Part shown: one piece after another, positions 43,435 to 54,299 of the stretch | Position numbering within the stretch: position 1 is the first letter of the stretch | Layout of the letters: every line of letters begins with the position of its first letter | Assembly: GCA_032622095.1 (NCBI GenBank) | Contig: CP136069.1 | Span: 72,499,319-72,563,318, forward strand | DNA: 64,000 nt | From: Siphonodentalium dalli | Taxonomy: Eukaryota > Mollusca > Scaphopoda > Gadilida > Siphonodentaliidae | Direction: 5' to 3' | Notes under the pieces: model-generated | Told to the model about the DNA's origin: nothing | Databases searched by the model: none | The model's input: the letters and a program-made list of their open reading frames with translations, nothing else | Made by a program: the position numbers and the translations under genes

Positions 43435-43504
43435 CATGAGGTCCCCAGAGGGTGAATTTGGTGATGTTAGCCCACAATGCGCATCTCCCATCATGAAAGG
43501 GTTA
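43435..43504. mobile_element. Chimeric scrap: family B arm joined to a family C2 end
   Basis: ATGAGGTCCCCAGAGGGTGA through TTAGCCCACAATGCG is family B; CTCCCATCATGAAAGGGTTAA is the right terminus of C2. The junction near 43481 has neither element's end. Confidence 0.6.
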
Positions 43505-43855
43505 AAAAAAAAAATCCAACATCCGTGAAGATGCAGGACACTATACACCACCGCATCTCAGGGTTTTTTTTTCTGTCAATAAAACGAGATTGATTGGACA
43601 CAATATCATAAATCACAGCTTTAAAGTTAAGATGTCATTATCGCAGATCAAGAAAACAATTTTTTTGTAAAATGCCTGGTGATTAGCGTGATTTGTCCCC
43701 CCTGTCGGCATATGCTCTTAATGTCACAGCATGAAGCATTACATCAACTGATCTTAAAATCCATTATAATCAGGCTCCAAAGCCTTTGTAAAGACAAATC
43801 ACATTACAATCATGCAGCGTCATCGTTGCATAAATGTCACCAATGACAACAGAAA
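43505..43855. other. No recognisable feature
   Basis: Nothing recognised apart from short A and T runs. Confidence 0.5.
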
Positions 43856-44337
43856 GCCTGAATTTAGTGTGTCTGACATTTGAAAAAAAAGGTCCCCAGA
43901 GGGTGAATTTGGTGATGCTATTCCACACTACGGGTTAACACGATGGGCTAGCATCACCAAATTCATCCTCTGGGGACCTCATTCTGCTTATGCCTCATCT
44001 TCTGGGAAGTATCTATAGTCTCAAATAAAAATTGTTTTTAGTTTAATATCTGAACTTTGTAGAATGTTCTCCACTTGACATAATTAAAGCCTGAAAACTT
44101 ACCTATCAGTTTCACAAATCCATAATATAACTTTAAAGAGTTATTAGATATCAATATTTGAAATCTGTTGGGCTAGCATCACCAAATTCATCCTCTGGGG
44201 ACCTCATTCTGCTTAGACCTCATCTTCTGGGAAGTATCTATAGTCTCAAATTATCATTGTTTTTAATTATGGGATAGCATCACTAAATTCACCCTCTGCA
44301 TGGGGACCTCATTCTGTAAATGTCAGACACTCTAATT
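43856..44337. mobile_element. Rearranged family B cluster with a family N fragment
   Basis: 43856-44040 is a left hairpin plus linker. 44055-44136 matches the end of family N (TCCACTTGACATA, CCATAATATAACTTTAA). 44170-44337 repeats the hairpin-to-linker segment (GGGCTAGCATCACCAAATTC) and continues to a second terminus (GTCAGACACTCTAATTC). The minus-strand donor-like ACTTACC at 44098 lies in the N part. Confidence 0.6.
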
Positions 44338-44393
44338 CGACAACAGGGTTAGCTAGAGGGTCCTTGTCAAGGTCGTGTCTGGCTTGAACCCTT

Positions 44394-44951
44394 TCTATAC
44401 TGAATGGATTCTCCCTTTCAGCTTTAACCCTTTGGTGAGTAGAACGACATATATGTCGTCGTACAGTTCGCGAGTGGAACGACATATATGTCGTTTCAGG
44501 AAGTGTCATTTTATGTAGACATAACTTCAATAAATCATCTGATTTATAAATGATTTGTATAGGAGTTATTTTGATTAATATAATGTCCCAAATGTATAAG
44601 TGCAATCGATTATGACAACACACGTTAACAGAAAATGCACATAAATTAAAACGAATTATTGGACCCTTTTGACCCGAACTTGTTAATAATTATTGCTATG
44701 ACGTTGACGTTAAATTAATTCATGACGTCATGTATATGACATTACAAATACTCTCCAAAGGGTTAAATTGGAATGGTTTATAATTCAAGCAGATGACAGA
44801 CCGACAAAAAGATGATACAAGTGCAGAAGGAATCCAATTCTTTTGTGGGAATTTTCGGATATTTAGTTCAACAATGACCATATTTAACTTATTATCTGAA
44901 CAATTCAAAGGGAACTACTCATCAATTTGTATTTAAAATAGAAAGGCTTAA
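44394..44951. mobile_element. Family D MITE interrupted by family E
   Basis: AACCCTTTCTATACTGAATG on the left; ATTGGAATGGTTTATAATTC after the insertion; right end AAAATAGAAAGGCTTAA. Confidence 0.75.
44424..44766. mobile_element. Family E TTAA MITE nested in family D
   Basis: TTAACCCTTTGGTGAGTA to TACTCTCCAAAGGGTTAA with TTAA on both sides. The 16-bp perfect palindrome ACGACATATATGTCGT occurs twice near the left end (44444-44459 and 44479-44494). Piggybac-type termini; no ORF. Only copy in the window. Confidence 0.8.
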
Positions 44952-45221
44952 TAGCAAAAAACTTCTCCCAAATTAAAGAGTAACTATTTAAATTTGTGCT
45001 CAGTTCAGATGTTGTGTTTTCTGAAACAGTACGATTGTTGTGGTTGGAAATTTCGGAAGTAAAATTATATTGAATGTTTTATTCTTTCAGTCGGCAAGTT
45101 GTCTGGGCACTGAATTATGAGTTCTGAAATAAGCGCACGAGATGTCTTTAAATTTCCAGCTAAACCACCTCTATGCGCATGAAGCAGTCCAAATTCCTGG
45201 CACAACTTATGATAGCAACCT

Positions 45222-45574
45222 TTAAAGGGGTACTTTACACTGAATCCAGCCATTTGTGGGACCATCTCCTTCTATACTCAACAGAATATTTGCAACAAAT
45301 GAACGAATTTGAGCCATGGATTAATGCAAAATACACTCATTTACCATATGAGCGATACAAATAACATGGTAATTATAATGAAAATGAATTTATGACTCCA
45401 GCCATAAATTAATTTTCATTATAATTACCTTGTTGTTTGCATCTTCATAGAGCACATGAGTGTATTTTGCACTAATCCATGGCTCAAATTCATTCATTTG
45501 TTGCATATATTCTGTTGAGTATAAAAGGAGATGGTCCCATAAATAGTCGGATTTAGTGTACAGTACCCCTTTAA
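45222..45574. mobile_element. Family O TTAA-flanked palindromic MITE
   Basis: TTAAAGGGGTACTTTACACT to AGTGTACAGTACCCCTTTAA. Long arms pair almost to the centre (GGGACCATCTCCTT, ATTCATTTGTTGC, TCATTATAATTACC and their complements). Opposite-strand ORFs of 63 and 101 codons read the palindrome and are not genes. Its right TTAA is shared with the next element. Confidence 0.8.
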
Positions 45575-45839
45575 CCCTTTCATGACTGGAACTTCCTGAA
45601 ATTTTGCAAAAAACCCTGCGCCAATGCATTCTCTTATATATGACAGTCTCCCATTGGGAGCCTTGCATATATAAGTGAATGCATTGGCCTAACAATATTT
45701 ACATTGACCTTGTAAGCAAGTGCAATCTCTTATATATGCGAGGCACCCTATGGGAGACTCGCATATATATTTAAAGAAAATGCACTGGCACAAGATCTTT
45801 ATTGCTGCACCAGCATGACTCCCATCATGAAAGGGTTAA
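45571..45839. mobile_element. Family C2 TTAA MITE, complete
   Basis: TTAACCCTTTCATGACTGGA to CCCATCATGAAAGGGTTAA. Two hairpin modules (about 45605-45688 and 45724-45790). Both TTAA sites are shared with its neighbours. Confidence 0.85.
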
Positions 45840-46169
45840 AGTGATTTGAAACACTCTGGTAGGTGATCAAATAGAATGAAGAATAATCTTGCTCAAAGTA
45901 GTTATTTTTCAAATATTATATCCAAATTTACAACACACACTGTCATTCTTATATTAATTAAATGCAGTCACTCTCAATGGCTAAATTGTTTTTGTTAGTT
46001 TATCGCCAATAGTTGCATCCCAAATCGAGAAGTAAATATTTACAATTAAGCATAGTTCAGACATATGGAGTGGTACGGTCGATTTCCTTGAGATTTTCGG
46101 TGATGTTAGTAGAATGTTACATTCCTCCACTTGACATAGAGCCGGAACAAGTCCATAATATATCTTTAA
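45836..46169. mobile_element. Family N TTAA-flanked repeat, reverse orientation
   Basis: TTAAAGTGATTTGAAACACT to GTCCATAATATATCTTTAA, reverse of 47083-47422. Left TTAA shared with C2, right TTAA shared with family G. Confidence 0.75.
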
Positions 46170-46467
46170 AGATACAAAACATGAACTAACACTCCTAAAT
46201 TACTATTTCTTTGGCTTTGAGGGTAAACAATATTTGATTTGAGTCCAGGAACCCACCATCAAAGCTCAGAGTTGTCAGATTTCAATTTTTTAAATCAGTT
46301 ATTTTTCACCACCTGGAATATTTTGCGGCCTTGCATATATCCGACGAGCCGACCGACATGCTCTCGTTATCAAATTGCGTTGAACAAAATGTTGATATAT
46401 AACACGTTTTGGAAAATTTTATACTAGAGTTGACAGGGGACCATCGAATCGGATTGTGTACATTTAA
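46166..46467. mobile_element. Family G repeat, reverse orientation
   Basis: TTAAAGATACAAAACATGAA to CGGATTGTGTACATTTAA; landmarks CCACCATCAAAGCTCAGAG and AACACGTTTTGG in reverse order. Confidence 0.7.
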
Positions 46468-47082
46468 GCAAACTGATCACCATGGGCAAAAAAACAAAAA
46501 CATTTTTTTTTGGCATTTTCGGTAAAAAAGTTCGTAAAAAAACCAACTAAACTGGTGTTGCATTAAGATCTTTGAAAAAAACTTTAAAATTTGTGAAGTC
46601 CTCTCCAGCTGTTTGGAAGTCAGAACTGTGTACATATCATGACACATAAAGATGTGCGTAGTGGGATCTCTGTTCCAACTGAGAAGATAACACTATCAGT
46701 TTCATGACAGGGAGAAGGGCAAATCACATTAAAATCAGACTCAGTATTGCATGAACGTCACCGTTGAGACATCGCCTGTACGTTTGTGCTGGGAAGCATA
46801 GCACCTCACTCTTGAAGCTTGAGATTTAATTTCGTACAATTAGATTTAACATAACCTTTTTACAGTCCAGAATTCCCAGGAGCGGATTTTGGAGACAGAA
46901 TCGTGGGCTAAGGTTAATGTATTCCCACATTCAGCAATTGGTTAACTCCTGTCCAGATTCAAATAGAAGCGGTTCGTCGTTAGCAGGAATTTAAATGTAC
47001 AATTATAATATATTTTTGGCCTAAATATCAATGCCCATCAGGCTTATGTTGCAAAATGGGTACAGTGACAAAAACAGCATTG
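46468..47082. other. No recognisable feature
   Basis: Unique-looking; nothing recognised. Confidence 0.5.
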
Positions 47083-47422
47083 TTAAAGACATATTATGGA
47101 CTTGTTCGGGTGTGCGAAATTGATAAGTTAGTGCTATGCCAACCTGGGGAATGTAGCATTCAACTAACATCACTGAAAATCTCAAAGAAATCGACCATAC
47201 CACTACATAGAAAACATCGTCTGAACTAAGCTCAATTATAGATATATACATCTTGATTTCGGGATGCAACTATCGGCAATAAACTAACACAAATAATTTC
47301 ACCATCGAGAGTCAAAATGTGTTGTCAATTTGGGTTGATATTCGTAAAAAATAACTACTTTGAGTAAGATTATTCTCAATTTCTATTTGATCACCCTACC
47401 GGTGTGTTTCACATCACTTTAA
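47083..47422. mobile_element. Family N TTAA-flanked repeat, forward
   Basis: TTAAAGACATATTATGGACT to GTGTTTCACATCACTTTAA, TTAA at both ends; collinear with 30453-30827. Confidence 0.75.
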
Positions 47423-47695
47423 CTAAAATAGTGACATAAATGGTAACACAAAACCAATTAAATTACATTTTTCATGCACAAATTTCTAAGGTAAGCCGTG
47501 GTAGATCACTCTCTGCCTCACTCTTTCACTCTCAGCCGATTCATTTTTTCTGTAATGTTTTGTGACCTCATAATTTTCATTTTCCCTCAAATTGTTCTCT
47601 TCAACCTACATATTTCGCTGTTTTCTTCAACTCAGCCTCTTGTCATTCGCTCCTTACAATAATCTCCACATGCTTTTCTTCTCTGAGGAGATAAC
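47423..47695. other. Pyrimidine-rich unassigned DNA
   Basis: 47510-47690 is rich in CT on the plus strand. A plus-strand donor-like CTAAG|GTAAGCC at 47486 has no convincing partner. Confidence 0.35.
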
Positions 47696-48032
47696 TTAAC
47701 CTCTTCGCTGCTAAATGACGTTATGACGTCGTGTGCTGGGCTGTTGGCGTTATTGCCATTTCCCAGTGGGAAAATATAACGGGAATATCACAAGAACCAT
47801 AAAACTGACTCAGTTGAAAGGCTAGTATCGTTCACAATCGTTGAACATCATACACTGTTTGAAATGTTGAGACACAATTATTCCGATGCACAAATCTCTG
47901 AGTTCCAGTTATGTATAGTGACCGATTGCTAGTATGCTAAAGTAGGTCAGTAGTACCTACGGACCATATAGCACACTGCGTGCACTTTTACGTCCGTAAT
48001 AGTTACGGACGTCATAGCAGCGAAGAGGTTAA
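47696..48032. mobile_element. Family F TTAA MITE, uninterrupted copy
   Basis: TTAACCTCTTCGCTGCTAAA to CATAGCAGCGAAGAGGTTAA. Sub-terminal TGACGTTATGACGTCGTG and TTACGGACGTCATAG are palindrome-rich. 337 bp, no ORF. Confidence 0.85.
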
Positions 48033-48107
48033 GATAAGCAGTGACCCGCTTGTTGGTTGGATCATCTTCACCCTCTTCTAAACTAAATCATGTATCTAAA
48101 TCGTAAA

Positions 48108-48672
48108 TTAATGTTCAATGTGTTGTTTGATGTACATTTATTGAGGGTTGAATATATAATGTTTAAAGGTACTCATTCCGATCAGACGGTCCCCATATCA
48201 TCAAGTTACAACAACGACAAAATACGCTTTAGTTATCAGAATCGATTAATTGCAACAAAATAATGCTAACCACTGTCAACTATGGTATAAAATTCCCCAA
48301 AACGTGTTATTTATTAACATTTTGTTAAATGAAATATGGCCGTTTTATCACTTGAGTATCACGAAATTTGGCCGTATTACCACTTGATTTTAGAGTTAAC
48401 CATCTTCATCCGGAATTTTGACAGAGATCGTCCATTTGACGATGCTTATCTGGGCCACAAATAATTGCACATCTCGAGAAATATCAAACTTAAAAAATCA
48501 ATATCTGATCACTCTGAGCTTTGATGGGTGGGTTCCTCGACTCGAATCAAACATTTTTAACCTCCTGAAGCCAAAGAAATAGTAATTTAGGAGCATTAAT
48601 TCGGATAATGCATCTTTAATGTTCAATGTGTTGTCTGATGAACATTTATTGAGGGTTGAATAAATACTGTTC
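48108..48672. repeat. Family G element flanked by a 55-bp direct repeat
   Basis: G element 48162-48618 (TTAAAGGTACTCATTCCGAT to ATAATGCATCTTTAA). ATGTTCAATGTGTTGTTTGA plus GTACATTTATTGAGGGTTGAA at about 48110-48160 recurs at 48618-48670 with few changes. The repeat is too long for a target duplication. Confidence 0.75.
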
Positions 48673-48794
48673 AAACTTTTTTCCAAATGCTGTGCTTTAT
48701 CTTTGACCACCAACAGCGATCTTTCACTTCAAATATAGATGAGTGATACAGCTCTCCTCTGATTTTCAAATCAAAAGACTAAGTTTTTTATATG

Positions 48795-48904
48795 TACAGT
48801 AATGCCCTAAATAATCGACTCCTTAAAACCACAGCAAAATTATGGGTAACTTTTCAGGATTTAGTCGGATATATGGCTTGTTGCCATTCATTGGCAAGCT
48901 CTCA
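48795..48904. mobile_element. Family A, single left arm
   Basis: TACAGTAATGCCC to GGCAAGCTCTCAG; right arm absent. Confidence 0.75.
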
Positions 48905-49020
48905 GTACTGTCTGCAGACTGCAATCTCAATGTTTTACCGCTTTCTCAGACTTTGAGGCGACAATTTCTCATGCTGTCTCCAGCTATAAGTCAATTTCAT
49001 CCTTCAGGAATTAATCCAGC

Positions 49021-49160
49021 TACAAGTAATGCCCGAAATAATCGACTCCTTAACCACAGCAGAATTATGGTTGAATGGCAACAAGCCATATTTCCAACTA
49101 AATCCTGAAGTTACCCATAATTCTGCTGTGGTTAAGGAGTCGATAAATATGGGCATTATA
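49021..49160. mobile_element. Family A MITE with asymmetric arm deletion
   Basis: TACAAGTAATGCCC with a short left arm, then most of a right arm ending GGGCATTATA. Confidence 0.75.
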
Positions 49161-49172
49161 CATGAATCTGCA

Positions 49173-49581
49173 CAAGTCTTGGTATAGCTAGTGTCTGTCA
49201 TTTGCAGATTGAGGTCCCCAGAGGGGCAATTTAGTGACGCTACCCAGCACAGTGGGCTAGCATCACCAAACTCACCCTCTGGGGACCTCATTCTGCTTAG
49301 GCCACACCGTCTTCTTGAAGTATCTACAGTCTCAAATTAACTTTGTTTTCATTACTCTTTCCCTTCTGTTCAGTTTCTATATCCCCTAATTAATTTGCAA
49401 AAGATAAAATGCATAATCTCGGTGACTAATGGGTGAACATCACCAACTTCAACTGGGGAACTTCAATCTGATCCCAGATCTCCCATAGCAGTTGAGTGTC
49501 TAAGCAGAATGATATGCTCCCAGAGGGCGAATTTGGTGATGCTAGCCCAACGTCATGTTAGACACACTATTTCAAGGCTTG
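49173..49581. mobile_element. Family B full two-hairpin copy with imperfect 8-bp duplication
   Basis: Flanks AATCTGCA (49165-49172) and AATCTGTC (49582-49589) agree at six of eight positions. Termini CAAGTCTTGGTATAGCTAG and CACACTATTTCAAGGCTTG. Reverse orientation relative to 16601-17018. Sits between two A copies. Confidence 0.85.
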
Positions 49582-49604
49582 AATCTGTCCACTGTGTTGC
49601 CTCC

Positions 49605-49820
49605 TACAGTAATGTCCTAAATAATCAACCCCTAAACCACAGCAGAATTATGGGAAATTTTTCAGGATTTAGTCGGAAATATGGCTTGCTGCCATTCATC
49701 GGAAAGCTCTCGGTGAGAGCTTTCCGATGAATGGCATAAAGTCATATTTCCGACTAAATCCTGAAAAATTTCCCATAATTCTGCTGTGGTTAAAGGGCAT
49801 ATACTTCAGGAATTACTGTA
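49605..49820. mobile_element. Family A MITE, copy 20
   Basis: TACAGTAATGTCC to GGAATTACTGTA; arms complete, right terminus mutated. Confidence 0.8.
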
Positions 49821-50460
49821 TCTTATCTATTAGAAAATTGATCATTGCGATTCTTATATATCAGCACCGTAATGACTTGATGGAGGTCTCAGCTTTTCGC
49901 CCTATCATTACGATGATAACTGGTCGCCAAGTCCAAACAAATGAGGCCACGAATTCGGAGGAAGTGACGATTATTTGCCTCAGGATCTTAGTTTGTGTCA
50001 TTAAACCGAATGAGATTTCTAATTACGCGGCCCGTCTGGAGACGGTGTGTTTTGAACCTTGTTGAAATGTATTTAAAGATTTGGCTTTTGAATCGCCCGC
50101 AGACAGGATATTCAGGTAGACAGTACGCATACAATTTATCGATCAATCTCTCCCCAATTATAATCTGGACTCGATGATCACCACGCCAATCGACGGGTCC
50201 GTCTCATGGATTCATGGAAGCAAACCACTCAGATGGGTACTTATCATGTTATTAAACCTAGAAAAACTCATTTCGTGACAACCACAATTATAGCAAGTTG
50301 TCCCTTGTTGTTTTAGAAATAAATAAACCAGTGTAAAATTTCACTAGCAGTATCCAGAATCCCCCAAAGGACATAATAAAATTCAAGAAAATTTTAAAGA
50401 CGATATTCAGGTTTTTCAAGACCCTCAATCCCAAAATTAAGGCCTACTATCAGAAATGTT
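49821..50460. other. Unique-looking moderate-GC stretch, candidate conserved non-coding element
   Basis: No repeat match. 49860-50230 is less AT-rich than its surroundings and contains CATTACG, TCTAATTACGCGGCC and TGATCACCACGCC motifs, including homeodomain-like TAATTA. The 112-codon plus ORF at 49727-50065 begins inside the A element and has no recognisable domain. It could be a regulatory element, an untranslated exon or ordinary unique DNA. Confidence 0.25.
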
Positions 50461-50488
50461 TAACCCTTTCATGACGGGAGCTGCTTTC
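50461..50488. mobile_element. Solo family C2 terminus
   Basis: TTAACCCTTTCATGACGGGA then GCTGC; element lost beyond this point. Confidence 0.65.
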
Positions 50489-50512
50489 CAAATGTTAGAA
50501 GTTTCCAACCTG

Positions 50513-50513
<1 letters not shown>

Positions 50514-50549
<36 letters not shown>
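50514..50549 (+). repeat. Poly-C tract (36 C)
   Basis: Uninterrupted C run; the paralogous site near 55170 has only ACCCCTC, so the run is a local expansion. Confidence 0.9.
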
Positions 50550-50551
<2 letters not shown>

Positions 50552-52186
50552 AGATTGGGATATTTCTGACATATAGCCATTTTATTAAAATAAAATATTT
50601 TCTCCAAAAGTAGGAAAACATGCAAATGTTGGTCTAAAAACAAATTCCCCACTATTAAATATGTTGGAAAAATCAAACTGGGAGAATATTTTCAACCAAT
50701 TATTGGTGTAAAATGTTCACTGACATAGACTGATATCTTGAAATTCTTGAGTTTGGTGCATATATCCTCAAGCATTTGCAAATTGTGATATTTTTAGAGG
50801 CCCTGCAGATGAAGTATCAAGATAATGCACGAATATGGTTCGATTATATCTCTTCTTCCGAATCAATCGCAATTGGTTATGTACAAAGCTAGAGGCCATG
50901 CTGGAGATTTGTTTTTGCTATGATAATTGGATTGGTTAATCAAGTTTATAATGGATAAAAGTAAAAAAGTTGCGAGACGTGGGGTCTTTTTTTTACATTT
51001 TTATTTTTTTACACCCACCCACCCTTTCTTGCATTTTGTTTTCATAAAATTTTAGACACCCACACCGACCCGACCTCGCATTACGACTTAGAACTAAGCC
51101 TAAAATAATGCTTAACCCACTGCTTAACCCTTTGAGTTTGAACGTTGATGCTCAATTTAGTGCCAAATCCATATACACGGATGTATATTACTGAGATTCA
51201 TTTGGACAATCAGAGCTGAACTTCGGTCATGTACTGGATGGAGTTCATGTGCAATAAGAAATTCACACACATTCTGTACATGACCTTTATGTGTGCCTTC
51301 AAACTAGACCACCTTGCATGCACATCTTCTTATAAATATACAATAATTGAGTAAATTAATTTTCTTCTTTGATAATATTCAAATTAGCCTGAATTAGACA
51401 TTAAGTGTCATTTACATACTAGTATATGCAGGTAATTATGGGATATAATAATTACAATGTGAACAAAACTATAATGTGTCCTGGCCCCTCTTCACATCTA
51501 TTTAAATAATATTTTATATACTTTTCAGAAGACTATCCAAGGAAGGTTATATTTTTGTTTCTTTCAATAAATGTTATTAAAACTTTATTTCATGTCTACT
51601 TATGTACTTATTGATGGTTGTCAACAACACTGAAACAAATAATTTGACAATTCAAATAATTATTTGACAAAAGTATATTTAAAAATCAATTTAGTATACA
51701 AACACTGATACAAATATTTAGTTGATACATTACACTCATGCATCAACTAACTGTATGAGTAAAGAGACTGTCATGAAGTATAAGAATTATTGTAATATTC
51801 TGTCATGAGTTGTTTAGCTGATATTGTCAGGCTGCATTAAGTTCACCCTACCCTAGAGCTATCTGAAGTATTTTTTTATTGATCTACACCGTGAACTAGA
51901 CAATTTTCAATATAACAACTGCCAAGCAAGCTGAAACAGACACAATAAAAAAAAATTGCGTGCCAAAAAAATCAATGAAAATTTTGGGACCCAACCCCAC
52001 AATATTCACTATTTTTCCATTTTATATCAACTTATGGGGGTAATTATAACAATATTGAATGTATTAGTGCTTCTCATATTGCAACAAGCCACAACATATA
52101 AACAAATATGTTTAAAAACAGTTGAAAATATGTCAATGAAAAAAAAATGCAAAAAAGGTGGTCAAAAACTGTTTCCGGCCTCGGGT

Positions 52187-52250
52187 ACCCACCCACCCCC
52201 CCCCCCCCCCCCCACCTCATGTCTCGTAAAAAAAATTCGCCCCCCCCCCC
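52187..52250 (+). repeat. C-rich tract
   Basis: Two runs of more than ten C separated by CACCTCATGTCTCG; the right block of the segmental duplication begins directly after. Confidence 0.85.
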
Positions 52251-52610
52251 CTCCCTGGTCGAGTGTCCTAATTTCGAAACCGTTCATGGTAGGATAATTC
52301 ACATTGAATTTTTTTGAAGAGCTATGTCTGGGTGGCATTTTTACTTATCCTCAGTGACAAAGACTAATCAAACCTGCCGAAATTGTCAACTTTAAATGTC
52401 GCATATATCACACAACTTTAATAGTAATGTTTACCTCTAGAATTTCGTTTAAAACCAGGCCTATTGTCAGCAATTTTTAAGTGTTGTTTTCAATACCCAA
52501 AAATAAATAATGTACAAGAGGTGGCATCAGAGATGCTGTGTCTCGTTTTCGATGGCTACCGCCAATTGGTGTGCATCAGTATCGGTAGACTAATTAATAG
52601 GTAAAATCGA

Positions 52611-53640
52611 AAAATGACTAATTAAGGGCCATAACTCCATAAAATTTTATCGGGCCAGGCTGGTTTTCGAACTCGTCCGAAATATTCTTGGCAAGTATGT
52701 CTATTCCAAATTTTAAACAAATCGGAGGACGTTTGTTGAAGTTATCGCGCTAACGAGCTAAAAATTCACGAAAAATGACTAATTAAGGGCCATAACACTA
52801 TAAAATTTTATTGGGCCAGGCTGGTTTTCGAACTCGTCCAGGATATTATTGGAAGACACTTATATACTAAATTTTAGTTGAATCGGATGACGTTTGTTGA
52901 AGTTATCGCGCTAACGAGCTCAAAATTCGTACAAAATGACTACTTTAAAAAGGACCATAACTCTATCAAATTTTATCGGACCGGGCCGGTTTTCTAACTC
53001 GTCCGAGGTATTCTTTGGAGACACCTATATATAAAAATTTCAATCAAATAGGATGATGTTTGTTAAATTATCGCGCTAACGAGCTGAAAATTTGTGAAAA
53101 AATGACTAATTAAGGGCCATAACTCTATCAAATTTAATCGGACTTGGCCAGTTTTCGAACTCGACCGAGATATTCTTGGGAGACACCTATATACCAAATT
53201 TCAATCAAATCGGATAACGTTTGTTGAAGTTATTGCGCTAACGAGCTGAAAATTCGTGAAAAATGACTAATTAAGGGCCATAACTCTATCAAATTTTATC
53301 AGACCAGGCCGGTTTTCGAACTCGTCCGAGATATTCTTGGGAGACACCTATATACCAAATTTCATTCAAATCAGATAACGTTTGTTGAAATTGTCGCGCT
53401 AACGAGCCTAAAATCAGTGAAAAATGGCAAAGGGCCATAACTCTGTAATAAATGTGGGGACGAACCCGATTTTTTGTCTGCAGCTTACGTGCATGGATAT
53501 GTACTCACACCCCAAAATTTTTAATCCGTCAATAAACGGTTGAGTTATAAGCAAAACACGCCGCCCGCCCGCCCGTCCGCCGCCCGTCCCTCATCAAACT
53601 ATAAGTCGAAAAAAAACTAAAAATACAATGGGTGATTCAA
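52611..53640. mobile_element. Pearl/HINE-like element, five to six units of about 160 bp
   Basis: AATGACTAATTAAGGGCCAT then AACTC recurs near 52613, 52771, 52933, 53097 and 53259 (spacing 158-164 bp), with a diverged unit at 53421. Each unit also has GGCCGGTTTTCGAACTCGTC, GGAGACACCTATATACCAAA and TTATCGCGCTAACGAGCT. A CCGCCCGCCCGTCC tract (53558-53590) follows the last unit, then CTAAAAATACAATGGG. Units 3 to 5 are more alike than 1 and 2. The layout (tandem 160-bp cores, then a tetranucleotide-type tract) is that of bivalve pearl elements. No coding frame. Confidence 0.7.
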
Positions 53641-54061
53641 CAGCTAGTCATATGGGCAGGGCATAGCGGCTGCTATGAGACAGTCATCTGCTTAAATATA
53701 TTAATTTATAATTCAGCTTTGGTTTATATTGGCTTACACACACAGAACATATTATTATTATATTTACATATTTACATTTAAAAACGCAATAGACAGTAAA
53801 TTAGTTTCAATACGATTTACATCAGCAATACAGTTTAAAACAAAGAGATAACACAATATGGAGAATAAAAGATATGTGAGTTTAAAAGAGGCCAAGGAAA
53901 ATGAAACTAGAGGTGTGACTGTCCCAATAGGACTAAGTAAACATTTACTTAAAATAATAAAATAAAAGTTCCCATTGCAGGTGCACAACCCTAACCCTAA
54001 TCTTAAACCTATTGACCGAAAAATGTAGGAATAAAAGCTCGGACAAAATTATGCATGTTGC
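53641..54061. other. No recognisable feature
   Basis: Nothing recognised; two TTAGGG-complement units (CCCTAACCCTAA) near 53990 are too few to call telomeric. Confidence 0.5.
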
Positions 54062-54299
54062 GAAAATGTTCTAAGTCGAAAAAGGGGAATAACGAAAAGA
54101 AAAAAAAGTCCGACAGACGTCATAATCGCAGGTGCACAGGTTCCCATGGTGGTTGATGTCTGTGCCAAGTTTCACGGAAATTGATCAAATAACGACTGAG
54201 AAAAACTCCAGACAAATTTGTGTCCATGGACGGATGGACGACGAACGGATGGACAAGCTGATTCCAGTATACCCCCCCTAACTTTGTTGCGGGGGGTAT
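54062..54299. mobile_element. Pearl/HINE-like element, short
   Basis: One core (GTCGAAAAAGGGGAATAACG, AATCGCAGGTGCACAGGTTC, GTGCCAAGTTTCACGG), a GGACGGATGGACGACG tract, and a 3' hairpin of C6-G6 (ACCCCCCCTAACTTTGTTGC then GGGGGGTATAA). The GTATAA ending is shared with 42354-42361. Confidence 0.6.

Larger units (their letters stand above)
50489..52475. repeat. Segmental duplication, copy 1 (partner 55120-56190)
   Basis: 50489-50957 matches 55120-55581 and 52258-52475 matches 55978-56190, both in the same order and orientation (AGGCCCTGCAGATGAAGTAT; GAGGCCATGCTGGAGATTT; AGAGCTATGTCTGGGTGGCA; AAACCAGGCCTATTGTCAG). The 1.3 kb between the two blocks here has no counterpart in copy 2; it is AT-rich, without recognised elements except a TTAACCCTTTGAG terminus near 51124. 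Confidence 0.75.

Noticed and set aside
44098-44110. Consensus minus-strand donor
   Set aside because: Lies in a family N fragment within a rearranged MITE cluster.
45173-45695. Opposing ORFs of similar sequence on plus and minus strands
   Set aside because: They read the two arms of palindromic family O.
53988-54003. CCCTAACCCTAA as an interstitial telomere
   Set aside because: Only two units; expected by chance.
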